Assembly (NCBI RefSeq): GCF_900635815.1
Contig: NZ_LR134173.1
Location: 3,665,542 to 3,729,541, forward strand
Length of the DNA: 64,000 nucleotides
From: Legionella cherrii
Lineage (GTDB): Bacteria; Pseudomonadota; Gammaproteobacteria; Legionellales; Legionellaceae
Direction of reading: 5' to 3'
The number at the start of each line of letters is the position of its first letter. Position 1 is the first letter of the stretch. The notes beneath the pieces are model-generated. The model was not told the DNA's origin. It saw only the letters and a list, made by a program, of their open reading frames with translations, and made no database searches. The position numbers and the translations under genes were made by a program. Of the stretch, positions 56,458 through 64,000 are shown piece by piece.

Positions 56458-57912
56458 TTAATTGAATACAGCACCACAATTTGATGATGGCTCATCGCCC
56501 TGCTCAATCCCTTGGTTAATCTTAATAAGTTCCTGAGAAAAATCTGTTCCTGATTTAATTGCGTCAGGACCTGCAAAAAATGTAAGTCCAATGCCAGTAA
56601 TGGCCGTTAAAGAAGAAGCTAGTCCTAAAACAAACTCTGTTTCCAATAAACTCAGTCCTAACGAAAAACCCCAGGCACTTAAGATGGAGCTTGAACCAAA
56701 AGTTGTGATGAAACCAGCAATACTGGCACCAATAAGCAATGCCCCGAAGACTACTAGAAGACTTCCTAATACGTGTTTACCAACAGAATTATTTCTTGAG
56801 GCATATTCAGCAATTGCTCCTAATCGATTTACAGTTTTGTGATCTGCACGTCCATCGAAAACATCATTCAAAATCAAAATAACCCGCGCATAAAAATGAT
56901 AATCAATTTCCTCTTTTTTTTGTTTTTTTATTTTAACTTCTGCTTCAATTAAATTGACCGCCCTAATGATATGCTTTTGGATTGATGTAGGCCGAGCAGG
57001 TGGATTCTTCCTAATAAAAAAAAGTCCATTATTAAAAATTTCTTCTTCTACATGGGGTAAATTCCTTTCTTGAATCGCAAAATACTCAGGCTTCTCATGT
57101 TTATTGACTGCAAACCAGGACTCCGCGCTTGAACAAGTTGAAATTGGGTAAGGTAAATCGTCATGCAGAGTAACATGCGTACTTTCAATAAGAGATGCTA
57201 AGATTTTTTCAAACGCAGGATCTTTGTCTTCTTGTTTTATCTTGAAATACATATCCCATAGGAAACCACACAAGCGAAGATAGTTATTGCGTTGGATTAC
57301 TTTTGTATAATGATCATCAAATCCCTCGATTTCGGAGACTAATATATTCAGCCCATACCGAGCCGCAATTAAGCTAATTCGAACTTGTGGTGAAAGACCT
57401 GTCATATGAGTGTCTTCGTAATCAATGAATGCCTGCCAAATTTTATCGACTAAGGCCTGTACCGACGCCTGAGGATTTTCTTGTAACATTTTTAAAAATA
57501 ATTGGGCAGCAGGAATATGTTCTTTTAGCCATGCTTGTCGAGAAGATAAATCTCGCAGGGCAAGTTGAGCCTTACTCATTTCCTCCTCATAGGGTTTCAT
57601 TTGTCCTTCGAGCACATCACTTTCACTTTGCAAAAGTTCTAACTCTGAACGAAAACGAAGTGTTTCAGGACTATCATGATCTGTCTGATACATAAAGTTA
57701 AGGATAGGCCCCTTACTCTGCATAATCTGGTACTTTTTCCAAGAAATACGTGCATTTAGCGCCCTTAATTCTTCTTGGTATGGTTTAAGTAGATGTCTTT
57801 GCTTCTCAATGAGTTGTACAGTTTCTGATATTTGCAGCTCAATGGAAGGTAATTCTTTTTGCCAAGCTTGGAGGTTAATTTGACTGTAAACAACTGGATT
57901 AACTGAAGTCAT
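56458..57912 (-). CDS. Unknown 484-residue protein with coiled coil and C-terminal membrane hairpin (paralogue A)
   Basis: I do not recognise the family, but it is clearly a paralogue of the protein at 58229-59686. The ATG at 57912 is preferred to a GTG one codon earlier. Residues ~15-140 are coiled coil (KQRHLLKPYQEELRALNAR); the middle (150-350) is helical with conserved SPQVRISLIAARYGLN and NYLRLCGFLWDMY; ~385-455 holds two or three hydrophobic segments (LGSLLVVFGALLIGASIAGF, then SLGLSLLETEFVLGLASSLTA part), followed by a polar tail. The layout suits a membrane-inserting Dot/Icm effector, which is inference. It lies next to lphD on the same strand. Confidence 0.75.
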   Translation of the reverse strand: MTSVNPVVYSQINLQAWQKELPSIELQISETVQLIEKQRHLLKPYQEELRALNARISWKKYQIMQSKGPILNFMYQTDHDSPETLRFRSELELLQSESDVLEGQMKPYEEEMSKAQLALRDLSSRQAWLKEHIPAAQLFLKMLQENPQASVQALVDKIWQAFIDYEDTHMTGLSPQVRISLIAARYGLNILVSEIEGFDDHYTKVIQRNNYLRLCGFLWDMYFKIKQEDKDPAFEKILASLIESTHVTLHDDLPYPISTCSSAESWFAVNKHEKPEYFAIQERNLPHVEEEIFNNGLFFIRKNPPARPTSIQKHIIRAVNLIEAEVKIKKQKKEEIDYHFYARVILILNDVFDGRADHKTVNRLGAIAEYASRNNSVGKHVLGSLLVVFGALLIGASIAGFITTFGSSSILSAWGFSLGLSLLETEFVLGLASSLTAITGIGLTFFAGPDAIKSGTDFSQELIKINQGIEQGDEPSSNCGAVFN

Positions 57913-58027
57913 CACGGTCCTGCAAAGTCTGTTACAGAATGCGGCATATTATACATATTGCAATCTTTTTATTCAATTATTATATTTTATTTTCAACACA
58001 TTCCCAATCCAGCACGCCAACTAGACT

Positions 58028-58080
58028 AAGAGATACAATAACCACAGCTCCTAAAAATTTTTAAGGGACACGGGGCAATG
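58028..58080 (+). repeat. Duplicated promoter/leader segment, copy A (relic)
   Basis: About 53 bases that match the leader of the symporter gene (59887-59938) at roughly 85 percent, including GAGATACAATA, the A/T tract and the ATG, after which this copy reads ATG, four codons and a stop (MSLSL). The rest of the 316-bp gap holds the paralogue A promoter region, also copied from its sister (TTCAATTATTATATTTTAT), and the terminator of paralogue B; I see no other gene in it. Confidence 0.75.
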
Positions 58081-58135
58081 AGTCTTAGTCTTTAAAGATA
58101 ATATTTAAGCTTCATTCCCCTAAGAAAATAAAGAG

Positions 58136-58165
58136 AAAAAAGGGGGAGCAGTTTAACGCTCCCCC
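58136..58165 (-). terminator. Strong terminator after paralogue B
   Basis: On the minus strand GGGGGAGC pairs with GCTCCCCC around an 8-base loop and is followed by six T (A run at 58136-58141 on the plus strand). It lies 64 bases beyond the stop at 58229. Confidence 0.85.
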
Positions 58166-58228
58166 TGTTACATTCTACTAGATCATAGGTTAAGGACTCA
58201 TGATGCAATAAAGGCTGGATCCAATTAA

Positions 58229-59686
58229 TTAATATACCACAGCACTATAGGACGGCGGGGCATTGTAGTGTTCCAACTCTTCTTTAATATCCTTTAGTTC
58301 CTGAGTGAAGCCCTTACGTGCTCCCGATTCAATTGCTTTCGGTCCGGCAAAAAAGGTTAAGCCAATACCCGTAACAGCCGCTAAAGAAGATGCAACCCCG
58401 AAAACAAGCTCTGTTTCAAGCAAACCAAGTCCCAATGCAATACCCCACGCACTTAGTAGGGAACTCGAGCCAAAAGTAGTAAAAAAACCAGCAACACTGG
58501 CACAAATCAGCAAGCAACCAGCCGCAATCAGAAGGCCGCCTAAAACTTTTTTTCCAACCGAGTTGCTTCCTGATGCATATTCAGCAATTTCTCCTAAACA
58601 TTTCGCAGCGTGCTGATCCGCAGGATTTACGAAAGCCGAGTTTAAAAGAGACACCACTCGTCCATAAAAGTGATAGTCAATTTTTTCTTTTCTTTGCTTT
58701 TTCATTTTAACTTCGGCGTCGATTAAATTGACTGTACTGAGGATGTGCTTTTGCAGTGGTGTCAGCTGAGTGATTCTATTTTGTGTAATAAAAATCAATT
58801 CATTTTTAAAAATTTGCTCTTCTAGATTGGGTAAATCCTGTTCTTTGATTGCAAATAAACCTGGCATATTTTGTTTATTGCTTTCAAACCAAGCTTGCGC
58901 GCTATACCCCGTTTGCATATGGTCGGGTAAATCACCCTGCTGAACCATATGGGTACTTTCAACAAGATGTCCTAAAAGCTTTTCAAACTCAGGATCTTTC
59001 TTTTCTTGTTTTACCTTGGAGTACATATCCCATAAGAAACCACACAAGCGCAGATAATTAGTCCGATGGAGTGAGTTTGTGTAAGCAGGGTCATATCCCT
59101 CAACATAGGAGGTCAATGTATTTAGACCATATCGAGCAGCAAACAAGCTAATCCGTACTTGTGGAGCAAGATTGATTAGATGAGTATTTTCGTAATGAGT
59201 GAATGTTTTCCAAATTTCATTTATCAAAGACTGCACAGACTCTAAAGGTCTTTCGTGCAACGTCTGTAAAAATAGCTGGGCAGCGGGAATATGCTCTTGT
59301 AACCACTGTTGGCGAGAAAGCAATTGAGCCATACTCGCCTGAGTTTTATTAATTGCTTCTTCATAAGGTTTCATGCGTTTTTTGAGCGCTTCCCGTTGCT
59401 CTTGCAAACGATTTGACCTCCGTTCCGACGGAAAAGTTTCTACGGTATAGTTTCGATAATGACGAGGTCTTGAATCCATCATATCTTGGAAAGAAGCCAT
59501 ATTCACATCAAGCTGATAGCCTAGTGAATTTTGAGAAACCAACTCATTTTGTAGTGACCCGAGGCGTAGCCTCTGGTCCTCAATGAATTGCAAATACTCT
59601 GTTATTTGCAGCTCAATAGCAGCTAATTCTGCTTGCCAAGATAGGAGATTCTTTTGATTATAAACAACAGGATTAACTGAGGGCAT
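58229..59686 (-). CDS. Unknown 485-residue protein with coiled coil and C-terminal membrane hairpin (paralogue B)
   Basis: A paralogue of the neighbouring 56458-57912 protein, of the same length and domain order: N-terminal VNPVVYNQKNLLSWQAELAAIELQI (core NPVVYNQ), coiled coil to ~140, SPQVRISLFAARYGLN-like core (here APQVRISLFAARYGLN), NYLRLCGFLWDMYSKVKQE, and hydrophobic segments at ~385-455 ending LTFFAGPKAIESG. Unlike its sister it carries about four extra residues in places and ends NAPPSYSAVVY, containing a PPxY motif. No signal peptide. A strong terminator follows. Function unknown; an effector role is inferred. Confidence 0.75.
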   Translation of the reverse strand: MPSVNPVVYNQKNLLSWQAELAAIELQITEYLQFIEDQRLRLGSLQNELVSQNSLGYQLDVNMASFQDMMDSRPRHYRNYTVETFPSERRSNRLQEQREALKKRMKPYEEAINKTQASMAQLLSRQQWLQEHIPAAQLFLQTLHERPLESVQSLINEIWKTFTHYENTHLINLAPQVRISLFAARYGLNTLTSYVEGYDPAYTNSLHRTNYLRLCGFLWDMYSKVKQEKKDPEFEKLLGHLVESTHMVQQGDLPDHMQTGYSAQAWFESNKQNMPGLFAIKEQDLPNLEEQIFKNELIFITQNRITQLTPLQKHILSTVNLIDAEVKMKKQRKEKIDYHFYGRVVSLLNSAFVNPADQHAAKCLGEIAEYASGSNSVGKKVLGGLLIAAGCLLICASVAGFFTTFGSSSLLSAWGIALGLGLLETELVFGVASSLAAVTGIGLTFFAGPKAIESGARKGFTQELKDIKEELEHYNAPPSYSAVVY

Positions 59687-59886
59687 AATGATCCTTATCA
59701 GTGGATTACCTTAGAAATGATCTCGATTATACATGGTGGAAACTATTGGTTCAATTATTGTATTTTATACCCAGAAATAAATATAAGTATCTGAATTAAA
59801 ATATAAATTAGAGTCCCCTCATTTTGCCCAAGTCTAGCGAATTATCAAGGCACAGCAATACATAGATATAGCGCATCACCTAATCA

Positions 59887-59938
59887 AAGAGATACAATAG
59901 CCACAGTTTCTAAAATTTTTTAAGGACAAGAGCCAATG
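59887..59938 (+). promoter_or_regulatory. Leader of the symporter gene, copy B of the duplicated segment
   Basis: AAGAGATACAATAGCCACAG and the following A/T tract end in AAGGACAAGAGCCAATG. The segment matches 58028-58080. TACAAT may be a -10 box, and AAGGACA is the ribosome binding site 10 bases before the ATG at 59936. Confidence 0.6.
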
Positions 59939-61162
59939 ACTACCAAGAAAGCTTTTGGATCCTATTTTTTTCCAATTACTTTAATTGCAGCCATTCTGCT
60001 AGGTGGTCTGACGGGCTCCTTTTGGGGATCAATAACCCCATACTTAAAGCCCTTTGGTGAGATTTTTCTCAACCTGATTTTTACCGCAATTGTGCCTTTG
60101 ATTTTTTTTAGTATCACCTCGGCAATTGCTCGGGTTGGTTCTATGGGTAAACTGGGTAAAATCGCTTTTTATATGACCCTTGTTTTTCTATTTACTGGTA
60201 TAGTCGCAGCAGTGTACTCACTCTTCGTAGTCAGCCTTTTCCCTCCAGCCCAGGGTGTTATTTTACCGCTTAATGCTCCAGAAAAAACTTCAGCTATGAA
60301 TATTTTTAATCAAATTGCGGAAATCTTTACGGTCCCTGAATTTAGCAAGCTGCTGTCGCATCAACATATTCTGGCACTCATTCTCTTTTCAATTCTAGTT
60401 GGAGTATCCGCATCAAAAGCCAATGAAAAAGGAAAAATTTTCATTGATTTTTTACAGGCCGGAGAAGAAATTTTCATGCGTGTTTTTTCTTTGATTATGT
60501 ATTATGCCCCCATTGGTTTTTTTGCCTACTTCGCTGTTTTAGTTCATGATCTAGGCCCTCAATTAATGGCTAACTATCTGCGAGTCGGGGTTCTTTATTA
60601 TACTTTTGGCGTCATTTATTTTATTATGGTCTACACGCTATTTGCCTATTTGGCTGGGAAAACCGAAGGTATAAAACGATTTTGGAGCAGTATTTTTCTC
60701 CCTGTAGTTACCTCGCTGGCCACATGCAGCAGTGCTGCCAGTATTCCCGCCAATTTAATGGCAGCAAAAAAAATGCAAGTCGCTCCTGAAATTTATGAAA
60801 CAGTAATTCCTTTAGGTACCATCATTCATAAAGATGGTTCTGTAATAGGTGGCATGTTCAAGATTGCTTTTTTATTTGGAATCTTTCACTTAAATTTTTC
60901 CAGCCCCGGTGTACTGCTTACTGCTTTAGGAATTTCTTTACTCGTTGGTACCGTAATGGGGGCAATCCCAAGTGGAGGAATGCTGGGTGAATTACTCATA
61001 CTCAGCGCCTATGGATTTCCTCCTTCAGTCCTAATAATCATAGCCGCAATTAGTATTATCATTGATCCATTGGCGACTATGCTTAATGTGACATGCAACA
61101 GTGTAAGCAGTATGATGGTTGCCCGTCTTGTGGAAGGGAAAAAATGGTTAACACGCGCGTAA
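59936..61162 (+). CDS. DAACS family dicarboxylate/amino acid:cation symporter, unusual substrate motif
   Basis: A 408-residue transporter of the GltP/DctA fold with eight helices and two re-entrant loops. HP1 is TCSSAASIPANL near residue 265 (family: Ser-rich), TM7 has PLGTIIHKDGSVIGG near 288 (family NxDGT), HP2 is GAIPSGGMLGEL near 345. In TM8 the family motif with Arg and NVxGD reads DPLATMLNVTCNSVSSM, so the substrate-binding Asp and Arg are replaced. Glutamate, aspartate or C4-dicarboxylate transport is therefore not assured. It uses a leader segment whose relic lies 1.9 kb upstream. Confidence 0.88.
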   Translation: MTTKKAFGSYFFPITLIAAILLGGLTGSFWGSITPYLKPFGEIFLNLIFTAIVPLIFFSITSAIARVGSMGKLGKIAFYMTLVFLFTGIVAAVYSLFVVSLFPPAQGVILPLNAPEKTSAMNIFNQIAEIFTVPEFSKLLSHQHILALILFSILVGVSASKANEKGKIFIDFLQAGEEIFMRVFSLIMYYAPIGFFAYFAVLVHDLGPQLMANYLRVGVLYYTFGVIYFIMVYTLFAYLAGKTEGIKRFWSSIFLPVVTSLATCSSAASIPANLMAAKKMQVAPEIYETVIPLGTIIHKDGSVIGGMFKIAFLFGIFHLNFSSPGVLLTALGISLLVGTVMGAIPSGGMLGELLILSAYGFPPSVLIIIAAISIIIDPLATMLNVTCNSVSSMMVARLVEGKKWLTRA

Positions 61163-61209
61163 TCTGTTGCTTAGAAGCAGCAATACGCTTTAAATTAAAC
61201 AGGTAAATT

Positions 61210-61422
61210 ATGAATAAACCTTATAAAAAATTATGGCGTTCCCGTAAAGATCGAAAAATCGCAGGAATATGTGGTGGTTTAGGCGTTTATTTTGGCGTAG
61301 ATCCGGTATGGGTCAGAATCATTTTTGTTGTCTTTTTCCTCCTTGGAGGCGCAGCATTTATAGCCTACATCTTGTTATGGCTGCTTATCCCTTTGGAGCC
61401 TGAAGGCTGGCAAGATGCTTAA
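61210..61422 (+). CDS. PspC domain protein
   Basis: A 70-residue protein that is just a PspC domain: WRSRKDRKIAGICGGLGVYFGVDPVWVRIIF (core KIAGICGGLGVYFGVDP) followed by one hydrophobic helix (FVVFFLLGGAAFIAYILLWLLIP, shown by its core GGAAFIAYILLW). PspC proteins sit in the inner membrane and sense or bind components of phage-shock type envelope stress responses. No pspA or pspB is near, so its role here is open. It lies 47 bases after the symporter gene. Confidence 0.9.
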   Translation: MNKPYKKLWRSRKDRKIAGICGGLGVYFGVDPVWVRIIFVVFFLLGGAAFIAYILLWLLIPLEPEGWQDA

Positions 61423-61593
61423 ATGCATGGCATGCTCCGCTTAAAGCAGAAAGAAGTTGCGAGGAGTATATGTTTTCTGATTTGAAAATTGTAAATGAGC
61501 GAACATAGCCTAAAACGCCACCTACGAGTGATTTTGAAATGAAGCATTGAATAGCCTGCCGGGGCAAGTCGTGCCCCAGACTATCTACTGCTT

Positions 61594-62127
61594 TTACGGT
61601 TCATTCTGTGATAGAACAAAAGACAATGCATTTAAAATTGCTGCTATTCTAAGCACTGATTGCACCGCGACTTTATTGACTTCATGTTCCAGCAATTGCC
61701 TTACATGGGAATGGATGCACATACCACAACCATTAATTGCAGACACCGCCAACGCGAATAACTCAAAGTCGACCTTAGGTACTCCAGGATTTAACATACC
61801 ATTCATGCGTAAATTTGCCGGCATTGACGCAAGTTCTTTATTTTCTGACAAATGAATTGCCCGATAATACACATTATTCATTGCCATCAAAGCAGCCGCT
61901 GTTTTTACAGCATCATCCAATTCAGCAGAAAGGTAGAGCCCGCCTTCTGTTTTAATCGCATCAATAATGAGCTTATTTTTCAAGGTGTACGCTACAGCCA
62001 AAGCAGCCCCGTAAAATTGTGTTTCTGTTAACCCTGATTGTGGAATATTACCAAATAAGCTACTGACATTAAGGCGAATATCCTTAGCAAAATCAGGTAT
62101 CGCTTGTTTCAATTGTTCTATAGACAT
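61594..62127 (-). CDS. ahpD: Alkyl hydroperoxidase AhpD
   Basis: A 177-residue all-helical alkylhydroperoxidase. The redox motif is NGCGMCIHSH near residue 135 (Cys-x-x-Cys with the adjacent His), the AhpD/CMD signature, and AMNNVYYRAIH near 80 matches the family. It recycles AhpC in a peroxide-reducing pair. It lies 56 bases downstream of ahpC on the same strand, with a short hairpin (AGAAGC/GCTTCT) in between. Confidence 0.94.
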   Translation of the reverse strand: MSIEQLKQAIPDFAKDIRLNVSSLFGNIPQSGLTETQFYGAALAVAYTLKNKLIIDAIKTEGGLYLSAELDDAVKTAAALMAMNNVYYRAIHLSENKELASMPANLRMNGMLNPGVPKVDFELFALAVSAINGCGMCIHSHVRQLLEHEVNKVAVQSVLRIAAILNALSFVLSQNEP

Positions 62128-62183
62128 AGGATTCTCCTTTTCAGAAGCCCCATAAATACAGGAGCTTCTGTATTTTGCTCTAA

Positions 62184-62732
62184 CTATAACGTTTCGCCAC
62201 CAATAGGACGATTACATGGACATAATTCGTCAGTTTGCAAGGCATCCAAAATACGTAATATTTCTTGAGGATTACGACCCACATTTAAAGAATTGACACT
62301 GACATGTTGAATTACATTGTTTGGGTCAATAACAAAAGTTGCCCTTAGCGCACAACCACTTTCCTCTTCTCTAATGCCAAATCCATCAGTTAACTTCCCG
62401 CGAACATCTGCAAAACTGTATTGATTTAACTTATCTAAGTCTTTGTGTTCTCTTCGCCATGCTAGTTTGACAAATTCATTATCAGTACTTCCACCCAATA
62501 CCACTGCGTCCCTATCGTTAAATTCACCATTTAATTTTGCAAATTCAACAATTTCTGTTGGGCATACAAACGTAAAATCTTTAGGATAGAAAAAAAGTAC
62601 TTTCCATTTTCCAGGAAAACTTTTTTCAGTAACTACTTCAAAAGCGCTCTCACCATGCTCTTCATGATGATTAAAACCTGGTTTTACTGCAACAACAGAA
62701 AATTCCGGAATTTTTTGACCAACAGTTAACAT
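62184..62732 (-). CDS. ahpC: Peroxiredoxin AhpC
   Basis: A 182-residue 2-Cys peroxiredoxin reducing hydrogen peroxide and organic peroxides. The peroxidatic Cys is in FYPKDFTFVCPTEIVEF near residue 56, the conserved SGCALRATFVID with a second Cys lies near 130, and the C-terminal ELCPCN carries the late Cys. The companion ahpD, rather than ahpF, is the likely reductant partner. It is divergent from oxyR across a 96-bp gap with a symmetric AT-rich element, so OxyR control is probable. Confidence 0.95.
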   Translation of the reverse strand: MLTVGQKIPEFSVVAVKPGFNHHEEHGESAFEVVTEKSFPGKWKVLFFYPKDFTFVCPTEIVEFAKLNGEFNDRDAVVLGGSTDNEFVKLAWRREHKDLDKLNQYSFADVRGKLTDGFGIREEESGCALRATFVIDPNNVIQHVSVNSLNVGRNPQEILRILDALQTDELCPCNRPIGGETL

Positions 62733-62763
62733 AAAATTCTCCTCAGTTCGTTTTTTTCAATTA

Positions 62764-62786
62764 AATTATAGTTATGGTGTATAATT
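62764..62786. promoter_or_regulatory. Inverted repeat in the ahpC-oxyR divergent promoter
   Basis: AATTATA at 62764-62770 and TATAATT at 62780-62786 are a perfect 7-bp inverted repeat with a 9-base spacer; the right half contains a consensus TATAAT. Position between a peroxiredoxin gene and oxyR suggests an OxyR operator overlapping promoters. Confidence 0.45.
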
Positions 62787-62828
62787 ATTTAAAATGAATA
62801 AAACAGATAACTTTAATCGGAAAAAACG

Positions 62829-63737
62829 ATGAGCAGATTAGTAAGCATGAAGCAGCTGCATTATTTGATTACACTCTACGATCATCAACATTTCGGGCGT
62901 GCTGCTGCGGCATGTTTTATTAGTCAATCAACCTTAAGTGCAGCTATTACAAACCTTGAAGAAACACTAGGGGCTCAACTCCTTGAACGAGATCATAAAA
63001 CATTTTTATTTACTCCCTTAGGAGAAGAAATTGTTCGACGTAGCCGATTAATTATTGAACAGAGCAACGACTTAGTGGATTACGCAAGAAATCAAGGAAA
63101 AGTAATGCAAGGGAAGTTTTATCTGGGCGTGATCCCTACTATTGCACCTTTTATAATCAGTGAATTACAAACTCTCTGTCAGAAGACTTATCCGAATCTT
63201 GCTTTATTTATTCGAGAGGACACCACAGACAATGTATTGCGTTATTTGGGAGAAGGTAAACTTGATTTGGTTATTTTGGCGCTTCCTTATCCAACCCAAG
63301 ATTTTCACACACAAATATTATGCAAAGATTATTTTAAACTGGTCCTACCTAAGACGTGGTTACATCAAGGTTATGACAAAGAAATCAGTCAATTGCCTGA
63401 AAGCAGTATTTTTCTGCTTGAAAAAGAACACTGCTTGACGGGGCATGCATTACAGGCCTGTCAATTAAAAGAAAGCAAAAAAATCAATCACTTTTTTGCA
63501 ACCAGTTTACATACTTTGATTCAAATGGTCAGTCATCAGCCTGGTATTACCTTCTTACCTAATCTTGCAATTAACAGCGGTATTCTTACAGGTACTGATT
63601 TAGTCTCAGTTCCTTTAAAAACAGATCATGCTTATCGAGAAATTGGTGTGGCCTGGCGGACTACGTCTCATAAAACTCAGAACTATGTTTTATTCACTGA
63701 ATTGATTCAGCAGATTGTTGTTGCGAAATGTGCCTAA
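62829..63737 (+). CDS. oxyR: LysR-type peroxide sensor OxyR
   Basis: A 302-residue LysR-family regulator. The N-terminal winged helix has MKQLHYLITLYDHQHFGRAAAACFISQSTLSAAITNLE (core FGRAAAACFISQSTLSAAI). The redox cysteines of OxyR are present as HCLTGHALQAC near residues 200-209, with the conserved CLxxHAL pattern. It senses peroxide by disulphide formation and controls ahpC and related genes. An ATG six codons inside (at 62847) is an alternative start. Divergent orientation from ahpC supports autoregulation and control of ahpCD. Confidence 0.94.
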   Translation: MSRLVSMKQLHYLITLYDHQHFGRAAAACFISQSTLSAAITNLEETLGAQLLERDHKTFLFTPLGEEIVRRSRLIIEQSNDLVDYARNQGKVMQGKFYLGVIPTIAPFIISELQTLCQKTYPNLALFIREDTTDNVLRYLGEGKLDLVILALPYPTQDFHTQILCKDYFKLVLPKTWLHQGYDKEISQLPESSIFLLEKEHCLTGHALQACQLKESKKINHFFATSLHTLIQMVSHQPGITFLPNLAINSGILTGTDLVSVPLKTDHAYREIGVAWRTTSHKTQNYVLFTELIQQIVVAKCA

Positions 63738-63851
63738 CTTTTTTTGAACAATAGAGGTGCTAAAAAGAAAGAGCAAATTTTTTATTTTACTTTGCCTGTA
63801 TTCATCTTCTCCGATGTATTATAGTTCTCCCAAAAATTTACGGAGAAAACT

Positions 63852-64000
63852 ATGAGGAAAAGCATTACTTCAATCTTAGGTACTATTCTATTTTTATCAT
63901 CAATCAATTCTTATGCAGATGCCCAAAAAACCGTTCGTATTCCCCAACTATCAAATGAAAGAGTATCGGTCTGGACAACAGTAATTTATCCTAATAAAGA
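63852..64000 (+). CDS. Exported protein, N-terminal fragment (3' end outside window)
   Basis: An ATG at 63852 with GGAGAAAAC seven bases upstream opens a frame that runs off the right edge (49 codons). It begins with a classical signal peptide (MRKSITSILGTILFLSS, then a YADA cleavage region near residue 23) followed by AQKTVRIPQLSNERVSVW. The mature family cannot be told from this fragment; it may be a small secreted or outer-membrane protein. Confidence 0.65.
   Translation, partial: MRKSITSILGTILFLSSINSYADAQKTVRIPQLSNERVSVWTTVIYPNK

Noticed and set aside
1..64000. tRNA, rRNA, CRISPR, prophage or insertion sequence
   Set aside because: Intergenic gaps were read for tRNA arms, spaced direct repeats and transposase frames; none was seen. 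All gaps are short (at most ~316 bp).

Overview
The window is a stretch of a Legionella chromosome (AT-rich gammaproteobacterium). The main evidence is a ProA/Msp-type secreted zinc metalloprotease, a probable orthologue of the Dot/Icm-secreted histone deacetylase LphD (same size; catalytic Tyr predicted at residue 393, against Tyr392 recalled for LphD), and otherwise ordinary gammaproteobacterial housekeeping clusters. The species cannot be fixed from sequence reading alone. I see no rRNA, tRNA, CRISPR array, insertion sequence or prophage.

Layout. 0-7.4 kb: end of a class I aldolase gene, then single genes (polytopic membrane protein, EEP-family phosphatase/nuclease, alpha/beta hydrolase, proA, Bcr/CflA-type exporter). 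7.6-10.7 kb: aroQ-accB-accC-prmA operon. 10.9-24.8 kb: purH, a short-chain dehydrogenase, an unknown protein, PHA synthase, a two-domain Aas-like acyl-ACP synthetase, a TVP38-family membrane protein, pabC-like lyase, a small acidic protein, 5-formyl-THF cyclo-ligase, a P-II protein, ubiK, comM and a GT87-like membrane protein. 25-34 kb: pyrB, ruvX-yqgE, a short secretin-like protein, a DUF47-pit phosphate uptake pair, adenosine deaminase, a periplasmic binding protein, a PH-domain protein, dciA, and a 26-residue Cys-Cys-Gly peptide gene overlapping a GRDP-like gene. 34-36 kb: M13 peptidase.

36.5-49.6 kb is the division and cell wall (dcw) cluster on the minus strand, transcribed murF, mraY, murD, ftsW, murC, murB, ddl, ftsQ, ftsA, ftsZ, lpxC. 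It lacks murG between ftsW and murC, where an inverted repeat sits instead. ftsQ is split by one extra base in an eight-base homopolymer. zipA and smc follow at 49.9-54.2 kb.

54.3-59.7 kb looks like an accessory/effector block: an exported HAD acid phosphatase split by a -1 frameshift on a classic slippery heptamer, the LphD-like deacetylase, and two 485-residue paralogues of unknown function produced by a tandem duplication that also copied the promoter and start region of the neighbouring symporter gene. The window ends with that symporter, a PspC-domain protein, the ahpC-ahpD peroxide defence pair divergent from oxyR, and the start of an exported protein.

Dispersed palindromic repeats lie in many intergenic gaps, mostly just downstream of stop codons or between convergent genes.
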